Below, one piece after another: positions 1 to 9,826 of a stretch of DNA of 64,000 bases (position 1 is its first letter; each line of letters opens with the position of its first letter). A program made the position numbers and the translations under genes. The stretch spans positions 3,987,001-4,051,000 of the forward strand of contig NZ_CP130319.1 in NCBI RefSeq assembly GCF_032271945.1, in the 5' to 3' direction. The stretch comes from Paenibacillus sp. MBLB1832. Its GTDB lineage: Bacteria > Bacillota > Bacilli > Paenibacillales > NBRC-103111. Under the pieces are notes generated by a model. The model was given only the letters and a program-made list of their open reading frames with translations. It did no database searches and was not told the DNA's origin.

Positions 1-170
1 AAGGAAAAGCCTCTGGGTAGAAAGAACAGTCCCCCGCCCATAGATGCCTTAGGGTCACTGATCGCGTACATCAGAACATGCCAGAAGGGATACAAGGTAC
101 AGAACGATGCGATGATGAAAAAGATTACAACTAAGAAGTGAAATATATTCTCGCCTTTCGTTGGCTTCAT
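1..170 (-). CDS. Carbohydrate ABC transporter permease, N-terminal part (runs off the window)
   Basis: Only the first ~56 codons are present; the gene continues beyond position 1. The start ATG (170-168) follows AGGAGGG. Translation gives a short polar N-terminus (MKPTKGENIFHF), a hydrophobic helix (LVVIFFIIASFCTLYPFWHV) and then MYAISDPKA, the pattern of YtcP/LplC-type inner permeases. It would form the membrane channel with the LplB-type partner encoded immediately upstream. Spacing to that gene is about 11 nt, so they are one operon behind the GntR regulator. The solute-binding protein expected for this importer must lie outside the window. Confidence 0.8.
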   Translation of the reverse strand, partial: MKPTKGENIFHFLVVIFFIIASFCTLYPFWHVLMYAISDPKASMGGGLFFLPRGFS

Positions 171-181
171 TTAATACCCTC

Positions 182-1132
182 CTAGATTATACCGGACTCG
201 GAATCTATTTTTTTGGCAATCCAATTTACGCAGATCACTAGCACCAAGCCCACAATGGATTTAAACACGCCCGAAGCTGTGGCAAGATCGTATCTCGCAT
301 TCTCGAATGCGATCTTGTAGATGAAGGTATCCAGAATTTCCGAAACCTCATACACCTGAGGGTTATATAAGGCAAATACCTGATCAAGACCCGCATTCAG
401 AATGCTTCCCACGCGGAAAATCAGCAGGATCACAACGGTGGTCCGCAGACCAGGAAGTGTAATATGCCAGATTTGTCGCCATTTATTGGCACCATCCATC
501 TTTGACGCTTCATATAGCTGGTCATCGATGGTCACTAAGGTGGCCAAATAAAGAACTGTACCGAAGCCAGCTTCTTTCCATATATTTGAAACCACAAGCA
601 AACCTCGGAAATACGCCTTACTTACCATAAGGTTCGGCGTTTCGAAACCGAAAAACCTAGCTATTTCATTCAAAATACCCGTATTGGGCGATAAAATTGC
701 AAACATAATTCCCGCGATTACTACCCAGGATACAAAGTGCGGCAAATAAACAACAGTTTGTACAAACTTCTTAAATAACGCATGACGCAACTCGTTTAAT
801 AGAATGGACAAAATGATTGGGACAGGAAAAGCAAATATGAGTTGATATAAGCTGATAATTATCGTATTTCGCAATGCCCTCTCAAAACCAAATGTGCTGA
901 ACAACGTCTTGAAATTATCCAATCCGATCCATTCACTACCCATAAACCCTTTGTAAACGCTGTATTTCTTAAAAGCGATTAATACGCCATACATAGGTAT
1001 GTAATGAAAGAGTATAAAGAATAGAATACCCGGCAAGGCAAGTAAATATAAAAATTTGTCCTTGCGAAACTGACCGAGTTTCGCCCCCCACGCCTTCCTT
1101 CTTCTAACAACAGCTTCTGTTGCAGTGAACAT
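182..1132 (-). CDS. Sugar ABC transporter permease, LplB/YtcP-partner family
   Basis: 316 aa, the usual length for LplB-type permeases. After a basic N-terminus the protein has about six membrane helices, the first beginning at FLYLLALPGILFFILFHYIP. The cytoplasmic EAA loop that docks the ATPase is visible as YEASKMDGANKWRQIWHITLP at about residues 200-220. It imports an oligosaccharide or uronate together with the next gene and an external ATPase of the shared MsmK type, since none is encoded here. The start ATG follows AGAGGGGGGC. It lies 15 nt downstream of the gntR gene, so regulator and permeases are probably co-transcribed. The substrate cannot be read from the sequence. Confidence 0.88.
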   Translation of the reverse strand: MFTATEAVVRRRKAWGAKLGQFRKDKFLYLLALPGILFFILFHYIPMYGVLIAFKKYSVYKGFMGSEWIGLDNFKTLFSTFGFERALRNTIIISLYQLIFAFPVPIILSILLNELRHALFKKFVQTVVYLPHFVSWVVIAGIMFAILSPNTGILNEIARFFGFETPNLMVSKAYFRGLLVVSNIWKEAGFGTVLYLATLVTIDDQLYEASKMDGANKWRQIWHITLPGLRTTVVILLIFRVGSILNAGLDQVFALYNPQVYEVSEILDTFIYKIAFENARYDLATASGVFKSIVGLVLVICVNWIAKKIDSESGII

Positions 1133-1147
1133 GCGATTGCCCCCCTC

Positions 1148-1825
1148 TTATCTTTGACTTTGCTTAAATCTTTCAATCAAATCTATCTTTGCCTTCATCA
1201 CATGCTCGCCTGTAAGCCTAACGGAAAGATCACGATCCCGTCGCTTTAAAGCGTTTACAATTTTTCGATGATCATCAATAATGCTATGAATACGACCCTC
1301 GCTGAAGCCAAACTGCCTCCTAAGCACATCGATCAGCCCCCAATGCCGATCAATAATCTCAATAGCTTCATAATTGTTCGCCAGCCCATTGATCTTGCGA
1401 TGAAAGGCTTCGTTTACAAGCAAGGCAGCCTCCCGGTTTCTGTTGCTGACATAAGCTTCATATTCTTCTTGCAGCAAGTCAATTTCTTTGAGATCACGGT
1501 CTGTCATATGTTCAACGCCAGTACGCACGAGCATGGTTTCAATTGCATAGCGAATGTCATACATATTGCTTAAAAAATTCTCGTCAATCTTTCGTACGCT
1601 AGCACCCTTCTGTGGGAGCAATGTAACGAGCCCCTCTCCCTGCAGCTGCTGGAGCGCTTCCCGAATGGGCATTTGAGATACGCCATAACGATTCGTAAGT
1701 TCACTAATACGCAAACGAACTCCCGGCTTAAACACACTGTTCAAAATATCTTGCCGTATCTGATCTCGTATACGGGAATAGGTTGTCACGTATAGCACGT
1801 TTGGAGAACTAAGTTCATATTCCAT
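1148..1825 (-). CDS. GntR-family transcriptional regulator with FCD ligand domain
   Basis: 225 aa. Residues ~15-80 are a GntR winged helix (ELTNRYGVSQMPIREALQQL as recognition region). Residues ~90-220 are an all-helical FCD domain. Its metal-binding pattern is visible as D of YDIRYAIE, H in NEAFHRKING, H in DDHRKI and H in TGEHV. FCD proteins usually bind a sugar acid or other organic acid and repress the adjacent catabolic or uptake genes. As first gene of the unit gntR-permease-permease it likely autoregulates. The AT-rich upstream region holds TATATAATGTATATAA around 1845, which could be the promoter and operator. Confidence 0.85.
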   Translation of the reverse strand: MEYELSSPNVLYVTTYSRIRDQIRQDILNSVFKPGVRLRISELTNRYGVSQMPIREALQQLQGEGLVTLLPQKGASVRKIDENFLSNMYDIRYAIETMLVRTGVEHMTDRDLKEIDLLQEEYEAYVSNRNREAALLVNEAFHRKINGLANNYEAIEIIDRHWGLIDVLRRQFGFSEGRIHSIIDDHRKIVNALKRRDRDLSVRLTGEHVMKAKIDLIERFKQSQR

Positions 1826-2001
1826 TGCCTCACATCCTGATTTATATAATGTATATAAATTACGCTCGAAAATAATGTATCACATTTTTAATATTATATC
1901 AATGTTTTATTAATTTATATAATTGGTGAAAAAGAATCGTTTATCCAATAGTTGCCGCATGAGCATTAGCTATTGGATGACATATAAGTTATGAAGTGCA
2001 A

Positions 2002-2038
2002 AAAGCCAGCAAACGCTACGCTAGGGTTTGCTGGCTTT
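2002..2038 (-). terminator. Rho-independent terminator
   Basis: A 13-bp perfect stem (AAAGCCAGCAAAC / GTTTGCTGGCTTT) with an 11-base loop. Read on the minus strand it is followed by TTTTT. It is placed to end the minus-strand unit PhyH-aldo/keto reductase-creatininase, though the ~450-nt distance from the last stop leaves room for a lost gene. Confidence 0.7.
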
Positions 2039-2199
2039 AAAAATGATTTACAAATTTAGTTTTCGAAGATCGAAAAATATATAGGAAGTGAACAATTCAT
2101 CACAGATACAAGTGGCTTAACCTTAAGGCTGACGTTGTTGTTTGCGGTAGGCTATTGGTGTAGCAGATTATTCGCTTGTTGAAAAGGAGGCCAGAACGG

Positions 2200-2330
2200 G
2201 TGTTTTTCGTTAGGAGTACGGAGATCATCCCCTGTCCTTCTTGTCCAGGAGAACTATCCGTAATCGGGAGAAAGCCTAGGCGAATTTGCTTTGGCTTTCT
2301 CCACAACACTGTAAATAATTGCGCTCGCTT
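2200..2330 (+). pseudogene. Fragment like DUF6431 zinc-ribbon (transposase-associated) protein
   Basis: The plus strand reads RSTEIIPCPSCPGELSVIG and then a degraded continuation. From memory this resembles the N-terminal CPxC zinc ribbon of small DUF6431 proteins associated with insertion sequences in Paenibacillus. No downstream transposase domain and no inverted repeats are visible, so this is at most a remnant. Confidence 0.35.
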
Positions 2331-2485
2331 TAGCTCCTCGAGGCGTGTTACTGAAAAGAAAGTTCTTTCTTCCAATAACAACGGGCATTAAAGGCTTAAA
2401 AACTTATCCTGCTGCCCCGTCGTGATTACCGATTTTAACAACGAGATATACATGTATCGGTTCATAATTGACAACCTCCATCATT

Positions 2486-3355
2486 CTAATACGTATATGG
2501 ATATTCGTGTCTTTTCCACTGTGAGGATTGGGATACACTCTTTTGTCCTTCCCTCGGTCTGGACGTCACCCACTCAGACTTGCTTTTCTGCAAAGCACGC
2601 CATAAATGTTCTATTTCATCATAGGTAATCGAATCCGTTGAGATATCTCTGGCTTGCACGAGCAGATCCTCAGCTACTTGACGCAGTCTAGTAATACACG
2701 CTTCGTTAATAGATGCGCCCAACATTTCGGAAGCCTCAAAAGCATTGTCAGCTCTAGCGAACTTTGCGCCACTATTCGGCTCCCCCTCTAACTGGGTGCG
2801 CCCCATATTCACAAGTGTAGGGTCAATGTTCATCAACTGTGAAATCTCAAATTGTCCCGCATGATCTGCTTTGAAGTGTCCCTTGACCAAATCACCATCC
2901 GTACCTACCCAGATTCGAACTGGAAATTGCGCCATAAATATCCCTGCTGCCCGCTGAAAATCGGCTTGATTGCCACCGCCATGACCGGAAAGCACCACAA
3001 TTGCCTTAAAGCCTGCATTGACGAAAGCCCTTAGCTGATATAAGAAAAAATAGAGCATCACATGAGGTGGCATCCCCGTCATGCGGGGATTCTCTTCCCC
3101 AATCTGCTCCTCTAGCCACCTGGCATGATATCCGCTTTCATGAATGTGATACCCAAGCGATGGCGCCACAATGCCTCCTGCTCCTCGTGCTGCTTTCTCG
3201 CAGATGTATTCAGCCTTGATCAAATCCAAGCCAAAAACAGCGATTTGGCCATGCGGCTCGCATAGCCCCAAAGGAAGATATACAATTGGAGCCGCTTGAA
3301 ACCGTTCCCTCCATTCCTTAGGATACAATTTGGCCCATAGAACCTCGGATGACAT
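2486..3355 (-). CDS. Creatininase-family amidohydrolase
   Basis: About 289 aa. The GTG codon one position upstream (3358) is possible, but ATG at 3355 is better placed behind AAGGAGAG. The creatininase fold is recognisable from LPLGLCEPHG (Glu and His metal ligands), GLDLIKAEY (Asp ligand), LSGHGGGNQ (His) and AGQFEISQLM (Glu) later on. Family members are Mn/Zn-dependent cyclic-amide hydrolases. Beyond creatininase itself, many act in pathways such as mycofactocin or riboflavin metabolism. Here it is last of three minus-strand genes with a PhyH oxygenase and an aldo/keto reductase. That suggests a small-molecule or sugar-derivative catabolic unit rather than creatine use. Substrate unknown. 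Confidence 0.8.
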   Translation of the reverse strand: MSSEVLWAKLYPKEWRERFQAAPIVYLPLGLCEPHGQIAVFGLDLIKAEYICEKAARGAGGIVAPSLGYHIHESGYHARWLEEQIGEENPRMTGMPPHVMLYFFLYQLRAFVNAGFKAIVVLSGHGGGNQADFQRAAGIFMAQFPVRIWVGTDGDLVKGHFKADHAGQFEISQLMNIDPTLVNMGRTQLEGEPNSGAKFARADNAFEASEMLGASINEACITRLRQVAEDLLVQARDISTDSITYDEIEHLWRALQKSKSEWVTSRPREGQKSVSQSSQWKRHEYPYTY

Positions 3356-3427
3356 CACTCATTCTCTCCTTATGAAATAAAGGAAAGAGCTGAGACAGCT
3401 AGCACTGTCAGCTCTCACCTTTTATCG

Positions 3428-4408
3428 CTATTTCCAATATTTTCTTTCGTAAAAATTCCTTATCCAACGGTGACGCTTATAGAGCTCATCTACGACTTCA
3501 TCAGGCAGCGGATCTTCTTGGAGCGCTGCCGCATTCTGCTCCGCATATTCTTTAATATGCATCGAAATAATTGATGTGGTGACGCCTGGGGCATGCAGCG
3601 CATACTTGATCGCCAATGCGGCAAGTGAGCTTGCATACTGCGGGATGAAGGACCGAAGCCGTTCTACACGAGCGATGTATTCACTTCTTGGGCCCGCATC
3701 AAAATAGCCATTACGGAAGTCCCGCTCAGTGAAAGTGGTATCACTTGACAAGAGCCCGGTCAATCCTCCTTCGTCCAGCACACATCGAGCGATAAAAGCA
3801 ACTCCGTGCTTTTCGCACAAGGGAACCAAATTATCTAGGGCAATTGGGTCGAAGATATTTAGAATCGATTGCACCGAATCGATCTTACCGGATTTCACCA
3901 GCGAGAGCGCCATATCATGACGGTGATCTGGAATGGAAATTCCAATATACTTCACCTTGCCCGCTTCCTTTAATTTAACCATTTCTTCCAGCCAGTAAGG
4001 TTCATCATCCCATGCAGACCAGTATTGGTGCATTTGAATCAAATCCAGCGCTTCCACACCAAGTGCTTGCAATGAAGCATCCACACTAGCTTGAATCGAT
4101 CCCGGCGGGTAAGCTTCGATCACCGGAATTGGGCTGCCCCAACCGCCTTTGCCGCAAGGTTTTACTTTGGTAGCAATGAACGGCTGCGGTCCATCCCACG
4201 TCTTTAAGGCTTTGCCAATCGTTTCCTCCGATGGTCCATACGCTCTTGCGGTATCAATAAAATTGACACCTAACTCCAATGACCGGTGAATGGATTGTAT
4301 GAATTCGGATTCTTCCATACTTCCGAACGAACCAGACAAACCCATCGCCCCATACCCCAAACGAGATATGGAAATGTTCGATTTTCCGAATGAATTACTT
4401 GGCAGCAT
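3428..4408 (-). CDS. Aldo/keto reductase
   Basis: 326 aa from the ATG at 4408, which follows GAGGAGCAGGATCATA. The frame stays open upstream, but that part is just overlap with the preceding gene. An NADPH-dependent TIM-barrel oxidoreductase of the AKR superfamily. The tetrad is readable: Asp and Tyr in FIDTARAYGPSEETIGKAL, Lys in FIATKVKPCG, His in LIQMHQYW. C-terminal cofactor-binding and helical tail segments are present. The start overlaps the stop of the PhyH gene by 14 nt, so the two are translationally coupled. Probable role is reduction of a carbonyl on a sugar or its derivative. Confidence 0.85.
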   Translation of the reverse strand: MLPSNSFGKSNISISRLGYGAMGLSGSFGSMEESEFIQSIHRSLELGVNFIDTARAYGPSEETIGKALKTWDGPQPFIATKVKPCGKGGWGSPIPVIEAYPPGSIQASVDASLQALGVEALDLIQMHQYWSAWDDEPYWLEEMVKLKEAGKVKYIGISIPDHRHDMALSLVKSGKIDSVQSILNIFDPIALDNLVPLCEKHGVAFIARCVLDEGGLTGLLSSDTTFTERDFRNGYFDAGPRSEYIARVERLRSFIPQYASSLAALAIKYALHAPGVTTSIISMHIKEYAEQNAAALQEDPLPDEVVDELYKRHRWIRNFYERKYWK

Positions 4409-5156
4409 TATGATCCTGCTCCTCAATGTACGACGTATCGAGATAGGCTTTGCCCTCTTTGGCAATTACCATCTTCTTGAAGACTTTTCCTGTCTTGATG
4501 TTTTTCGTATGTGTCGGAATGTACTGCAGAATATACCCCTTCCGAATGTTATCGCTTACGTTTGGACCGCTGCGGTGGAACAAGAGCGATGAAAAGACAA
4601 CCATACTTCCCTTTTTTAACTCTACAGGAATTCCTGGATCTTCCCCGAAGTAACATTGCCAACCTATTGGTGTTTTCTGGTGCTCAATAATGCCGTCCTT
4701 GTGCGTTCTCGGCTTTACCCAAATACAGCCATTTTCGATCGTGGCATCTTCCATCGCCAACCAGCAGGTCACATACTCATCTGATAAAACAAGACCATAA
4801 CCATTATCCTGGTGCCACGGGAAATCCTTTGCCGTTTCTGGGCGCTTATAAACCGCTTGATCCCAGTACAGGGAAACATCTCCTCCAAGAATTGCCGTAG
4901 TAATCTCAACAAATTTAGGGTGAGCACAAAATTGTTGAAAGTAGGCGTTCTTCTTTACTAGATGTGCGGTGAAAGTAATTTCATTGGCACGACTGACGCC
5001 CACGCCACCTTGTTCTTCTTGCTTCAGCTTCGCACTATGCTCATCCACATAATAATCAACTTGAGAAGTCAACTCGTCCATTTCTTCCCCAGTAAACAAA
5101 TCCTCTAGAATAAAAAAACCTTCCTCATCGAACTGCTTCAATTGTTCATCTTTCAT
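4395..5156 (-). CDS. Phytanoyl-CoA dioxygenase (PhyH) family protein
   Basis: About 253 aa from ATG 5156, behind GAGGAG 12 nt upstream; in-frame starts exist up to 5210. Fe(II)/2-oxoglutarate oxygenase of the PhyH family. The iron triad is visible as HxD in FPWHQDNGYG and the distal His in LLFHRSGPNVSDN, with the 2OG-binding Arg in the following IRKG segment. Family members hydroxylate diverse small molecules, so the substrate cannot be assigned. First gene of a three-gene minus-strand unit and divergent from an AraC regulator (5310), which probably controls it from the 150-bp gap. Confidence 0.83.
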   Translation of the reverse strand: MKDEQLKQFDEEGFFILEDLFTGEEMDELTSQVDYYVDEHSAKLKQEEQGGVGVSRANEITFTAHLVKKNAYFQQFCAHPKFVEITTAILGGDVSLYWDQAVYKRPETAKDFPWHQDNGYGLVLSDEYVTCWLAMEDATIENGCIWVKPRTHKDGIIEHQKTPIGWQCYFGEDPGIPVELKKGSMVVFSSLLFHRSGPNVSDNIRKGYILQYIPTHTKNIKTGKVFKKMVIAKEGKAYLDTSYIEEQDHNAAK

Positions 5157-5309
5157 AGCGATGATCATCTCCTCTTGTGTTATCCCCCTATTATAAGTGG
5201 CTATAAACACCTTATCTATGCTCTTGTGTAAGCAATTATTGTACTATTTACGCATTTTCTCTGCGTCATGTTATACTTGTGTAAGTAGCTGGTTGCAGGG
5301 GGGAAACAG

Positions 5310-6146
5310 ATGAATAATAACGCAAGCATGAAAGAGCAGTTCGGTCTATCCATTGTAAATATTGTTCGTTCTTCCTATACGCGATTAAAGATCCGCGACA
5401 TCAAGAAGAATCAGTGGGTTCTCAGCCACGTTGTGAAAGGTCAACTTACCATGGAGACTGGGGGAATATCCTATAACGTTAGGGCAGGACAAGTGATGGT
5501 TCATCCTCCGCATATTGAATTCAGTGAATATAATCCTTCAAGCGGCATCCACCAGGTACTGTTTCTCGACGTCACCTTATCCGAGCATCTGGATTTATTT
5601 CGAATGTATCCGATTCCACCTGTTATTACACTTGTCGATGAAGCGAGCTTCACACGCTGCTTTCAAGAACTGAACTCCTATTGGAATCAACCCGATAAAG
5701 CTTTTCGAAACGTCTATATCGGAGCAGGAATCCTAGAGCTTATCAAGCTCCTTCTAAACTCGTGGGAGTCGGACGGGTTTCCTTCTCGCCCTGAACAGCT
5801 GAATTCAACAGAAGACCGATTTATGGAGGTCATCCAGTATATGCAAACGCATTTACGCCGAAAAATATCACGGGAAGAGTTATCGAGTCTTTTACATTTG
5901 CATCCAAATTATTTCGACAAACTGTTCTATAAACACTTTCATCAAACCCCTATGCATATGCTTCGCATGCTTCGACTTCGCAAAGCACAATCACTACTTG
6001 AAACAAGCGATATTACCCTGGAGCAAATCGCTGGTGAATGCGGCTTAGTAGATGCGGCCTATTTTGCCAAGTGGTTCAAAAAACAGTGCCGTGAGACGCC
6101 TGGTCAATACCGCACAAGGATGAAGATATCAAAGAGGATGTATTAA
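5310..6146 (+). CDS. AraC-family transcriptional regulator
   Basis: 278 aa. Residues ~25-100 form a cupin-type ligand domain (GQVMVHPPHIEFSEYNPSS). Residues ~175-275 carry two helix-turn-helix motifs: SREELSSLLHLHPNYFDKLF and ITLEQIAGECGLVDAAYFAK. It starts at ATG behind CAGGGGGGAAACAG. It is divergent from the PhyH/aldo-keto/creatininase unit and is therefore its likely activator. A bidirectional terminator follows at 6221-6257. Confidence 0.87.
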   Translation: MNNNASMKEQFGLSIVNIVRSSYTRLKIRDIKKNQWVLSHVVKGQLTMETGGISYNVRAGQVMVHPPHIEFSEYNPSSGIHQVLFLDVTLSEHLDLFRMYPIPPVITLVDEASFTRCFQELNSYWNQPDKAFRNVYIGAGILELIKLLLNSWESDGFPSRPEQLNSTEDRFMEVIQYMQTHLRRKISREELSSLLHLHPNYFDKLFYKHFHQTPMHMLRMLRLRKAQSLLETSDITLEQIAGECGLVDAAYFAKWFKKQCRETPGQYRTRMKISKRMY

Positions 6147-6220
6147 GTACCGTTAAGACCGGAAGTGTGGCTGACGCTGCCGGTTGATTATCAGCAAATG
6201 TAGAATTTGCGTATAGAAAA

Positions 6221-6257
6221 AAGACTTAGGATAATACGTTCTAAGTCTTTTTTTCTT
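6221..6257. terminator. Bidirectional terminator
   Basis: A 9-bp stem (AAGACTTAG / CTAAGTCTT) with TTTTTTT on the plus side and AAAAAA before it. It lies between convergent genes: the AraC gene ending at 6146 and the glycosidase ending at 6311. Confidence 0.75.
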
Positions 6258-6310
6258 TACAGCTATGATTTGCGCCTCTTTGCCGTGGTCTACACCTTTG
6301 CAAAATCACA

Positions 6311-8414
6311 TTAATCCTTTACTCCAAAGTATACAATCTTGGCCCCAGGCTTCTCGAAATCAGCAGTGATAACCGCGTAGCCTTCCGTATCATACCGAAC
6401 CGTTACCCCCTCTGTATACCATACCTTCCGATCCGGCTTACAGTGAGTGATATAGGTAAAGCTTGCTGGTCGAGGAGAATGAAACGGAACGCCGAAAGCA
6501 TTGGCGAACAGAACAACAGTGCCTTTACCCGACCGTGAAGATATCTTCTCGTACACCTCCGGGTTGCCACCGGGAATACCTGTCCGCCGAAGAGCGTTCT
6601 CCGTGATGTCGTCCCTAATTTGCTTGTAAAGCCCGATAAGTTTGCCAATCCGGTCTGTCCCCTCAAAACTTACCCCCAGCAGATCCCCCCAGATTCCATT
6701 CTGCCCCAGAATCAAGGAACCAACCGCCATATCCTGGAAGTCTACAGGATCATCCGGCAAATAGTGGGTCAGAAACAAGACCGTAGGGATCCATTTATCA
6801 TAGGCAAGTGGCGTCCGACATACCCATCCCCGGGCGGCGCCCGGATAGAAGAACATATTGTTGTTTTTCCATGTAATATCCTTGTCCTTGGGAATGTTAA
6901 AGTTAGCATAATACGGACCGTTGTTGAGCAAGAAATATTTACCTGCTGACAGGAAACTGAGTCCTACACACCGATATCCTTCCGTTACATCAAAATCGAC
7001 AATAGCTTCCGGGCAGGCTTCCGTTAGCTTCTCGATAATACGTACCATGTAGAGAGGCTGAAGAAAGGAATAACATTCCTCGCGTTCCTGTGCCAGAGCC
7101 CCTTCATCGCCATGATGATGGTGAGGGTCGTTGCAGCCGTATTGGCAGATGGCATCCCATTTAAAATATGTAACGCCAAGCTCCTGAGACAATCGGATCA
7201 GTTCATCCGCAAAATCATCCGCGTATCCGCTGACCAAGCATAATTCAGCACTTTCCTCTGTCTCCCATACTGAATGAGGATCCCGATTCTTGCCATCCAT
7301 GCTACTCTGATTCGTCAGATTCTGCCCAAGCATATTACTTGACATTGCTGCTGAGGTCGGGCCGAACCAAAGTCCCAGCTTCATCCCGTATTCATCGAGC
7401 TTAGCTTTCACTTGACGCAACCCGTCTGGAAACCTTTCCCGATTAACCTGCCAATCCCCTGTCTTGCTATACCAGCCCGTGTCGATTACGAATACATCGA
7501 TGCCCATTTTATGTGCCTGTTCGATTTCCAACAGCATTCGTTGCAGATTCATACTGCTCAAATAGGGTTTGTCCTGCCAGTGGCGAACTCTCTCCTGATA
7601 GTTCCATGTATTATAATAAACATAGGGCTTACGCGATTCCGCATTCAAGCTGAAGTGCCGCAATATAAAAGTACGGTAGGTTTCTGCCAGCTTCTCTTCC
7701 CCTCCACGGACAGCAGCCGTCTGCATCCATAGCGTGTCGAACCCGTTTCCGCAAGGTTTGCCCCCGATAATAATTGCCCTTGACCGCTGTCACTTCAGCA
7801 GACCCGTCCTTGTGCAACCGAAATCCTGTATATATATCAGGGTATTGAGAGCCGTGCTCGTAGGCAAGCAACGCCGAAATCCCCTCTTCCGTGCCCCATG
7901 CAAGGATGGGTCCCATGAGTAGCTGCTCGCTCAAGAATGCGGAGGCCCCCGCCTTTACCTCTGTTGGCACATAACTATGCGCCAGCTCGTTATAGTCGGA
8001 GAGACGAACCTCTTTGGCTGTCAGACCAGAGTTCAGATTAATTCGACCATAGCTCAAAGTGTCACATCCTGAAGCTTTGGTCAGCCGACGGTCCGACCTA
8101 CTCGACCACCTGTAACGAAAGCGGACAACGGGATTGTCTGGAGCTATACGAAACACCAGCTTCATACGGATATAGCTGTCACTACGGAGGGTACCTTCCA
8201 CCACGGTTTCACGGGTACCATTCCGTAGCTCAACAGATTCACCGACCAAGGCCATTTGTTCTAGCTCGACCCTAGTACTTCGCCCATCAATTTCCAATAC
8301 AGGCGCATGAAAAGTAAGTCTCCCCCCACCGTCTGCCATCTCATAGCTCCAAAAGTCCTCGGCTAACCCGTTAACGTTTACTTTGATTCCACCAGTAGAC
8401 CATTCGATTGTCAT
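6311..8414 (-). pseudogene. Alpha-galactosidase-like glycoside hydrolase (clan GH-D type), split by a frameshift
   Basis: Two overlapping minus-strand frames make up one protein. The N-terminal beta-sandwich is encoded at 8414 to about 7745 (MTIEWSTGGIKVNV...). The TIM barrel runs from about 7745 to 6311. The barrel shows GMKLGLWFGP and YFKWDAICQYG, whose KWD carries the probable nucleophile of GH36-like enzymes. At 7735-7750 (TTGCGGAAACGGG on the minus strand) the frame changes. Downstream-frame codons read NGFDTLWMQTAAVRGG, the natural continuation of RGQTL in the upstream frame, so a single-base indel explains the break. There is no signal peptide, so it was intracellular and probably acted on imported oligosaccharides. 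The shift could be a real mutation or a sequencing error. Confidence 0.75.
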
Positions 8415-8528
8415 TGACTTCCACTACCTTTACATATTATGTGTAAAATCTTCTCCTACTACGACTATACCCATGACAAATACTGCTCATCAATGGTAAA
8501 GTTGTAGGATGAGGAGTGGTAAAATATT

Positions 8529-9407
8529 ATGATTAAGACAACACTAAGCTTTCAAATTGGCCAAGTGCCACATAGCTTGATATTCCCCGAATTTATCGGT
8601 TGGTCTGAGGTCACAGAACCCTCCTACACCTGGGATGGACAGAACCGCCCAGACAACCGCTTTCTTTTCCAATATACGATTACTGGTGTAGGAAAACTGC
8701 ATAAGGACGGAATTCTTCATTCACTTCCTCAAGGACATGCTTTTCTGATCCAATTGAATGGGGACTATCGTTACTATTTCGATCCTGCCGCTTCAGAACA
8801 CTGGGAATTTCTGTGGCTGCAGGTTAGCGGTTCGCTTGCTGATTATTGCTGGCAGGAGTGGACTCGGTCCGGCAGCCCAGTGATGCAACTGCCAGACGGG
8901 TCTTGGCCTATTCGTCTCTTGAAGGAAATGTATGCCAGGGCACGGGAAAAAGGGTATCCGAATAAATACGAGTTGACAAGGGACACTTACCGTTGGTGCA
9001 CGTCCTTATTCGAGTATTTGGAGAGGGGCACGCGAAGCAAGGTATGGGAGGATGCCATAGAGAGGGCTAAGGAACTCATGAACAGCCAGTTTCGGGATCG
9101 GCTTGCCCTAGAGGATCTTGCAGAGGCTGCGGGACTGTCGAAAACATATTTCTGTAAGGTCTTCCTTGAAGCAACCGGCATTTCGCCGATGACTTATTTG
9201 CTGCGAAAGCGCCTCGAGGAGGCCGTCAAGCTGCTTAAGCACAGCAGTCTAAGTGTTAAGGATATAGCAATTACCACTGGGTTCGACAATTCAGGATATT
9301 TTGGCAAGGTGTTTCATAAGCAGATGGGCCTGGCACCGGCTGAATTCCGAAGACGAAGCGTGAATTCGGTCTCCACCGAGTATAGTGATCGGATCTATTT
9401 AATCTGA
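8529..9407 (+). CDS. AraC-family transcriptional regulator
   Basis: 292 aa. N-terminal sensing domain with GVGKLHKDGILHSLPQGHAF; C-terminal double HTH (LALEDLAEAAGLSKTYFCKVF and LSVKDIAITTGFDNSGYFGK) at about residues 185-285. Start ATG behind GAGGAG. Divergent from the alpha-galactosidase-like gene, with 114 bp between them, which marks it as the dedicated activator of that gene. Ends 170 nt before a strong hairpin at 9580. Confidence 0.87.
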   Translation: MIKTTLSFQIGQVPHSLIFPEFIGWSEVTEPSYTWDGQNRPDNRFLFQYTITGVGKLHKDGILHSLPQGHAFLIQLNGDYRYYFDPAASEHWEFLWLQVSGSLADYCWQEWTRSGSPVMQLPDGSWPIRLLKEMYARAREKGYPNKYELTRDTYRWCTSLFEYLERGTRSKVWEDAIERAKELMNSQFRDRLALEDLAEAAGLSKTYFCKVFLEATGISPMTYLLRKRLEEAVKLLKHSSLSVKDIAITTGFDNSGYFGKVFHKQMGLAPAEFRRRSVNSVSTEYSDRIYLI

Positions 9408-9826
9408 TTAGTTCCTAAAGGAATCGAAAGAGACCATGAAACAGCCCTTCAACAAGCAATTAAGGCAATGTGCAGGGCTAAATGGTCCCTTGTTTTAGAA
9501 TTAACCTCATCTTTAGGCTACATGCAAGAGAAAGTATAGAAACGGTATCATAGGAATCTGACTCAATTCAGAATACACCAAAACAAATAGGCAACCAACT
9601 TGGCTGCCTATTTGTTTTATTCACTTTTCCACCAAGTATTCACTCTGCCCTCTGCAGCAAACGCTCCCCATCAATACCCGGCAGCACAATCATGCCCTTT
9701 ATTGTTTCTAATGATCTCTTATGTTTCTAATCCTATTTAATAGGTTTTGGAAAGTCAGTACTCCTCTTAATGGCCTATAATAAAGGATGTAAGCAACTAG
9801 GACTAAGAAAAGATGAGGTGTCAGTC
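9408..9826. other. Intergenic stretch with terminator
   Basis: About 420 bases between the AraC gene and the second PhyH gene. It contains the hairpin at 9580-9620 and the leader of the next gene. I see nothing else recognisable. Confidence 0.6.
9580..9620 (+). terminator. Strong rho-independent terminator
   Basis: A 14-bp perfect stem (AAAACAAATAGGCA / TGCCTATTTGTTTT) around an 11-base loop, with a T-rich tail. It isolates the AraC gene from the downstream PhyH gene. Confidence 0.75.

Larger units (their letters stand above)
1826..2485. other. Gene-poor intergenic stretch
   Basis: 660 bases between gntR and the creatininase gene. It holds the gntR promoter region (AT-rich, 1840-1925), a strong hairpin at 2002-2038 and a fragment resembling a zinc-ribbon transposase-associated protein at about 2200-2330. 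I see no intact gene. Confidence 0.6.

Noticed and set aside
2100-2381. 93-aa minus-strand frame
   Set aside because: It is the shadow of the plus-strand zinc-ribbon fragment and has no ribosome site.
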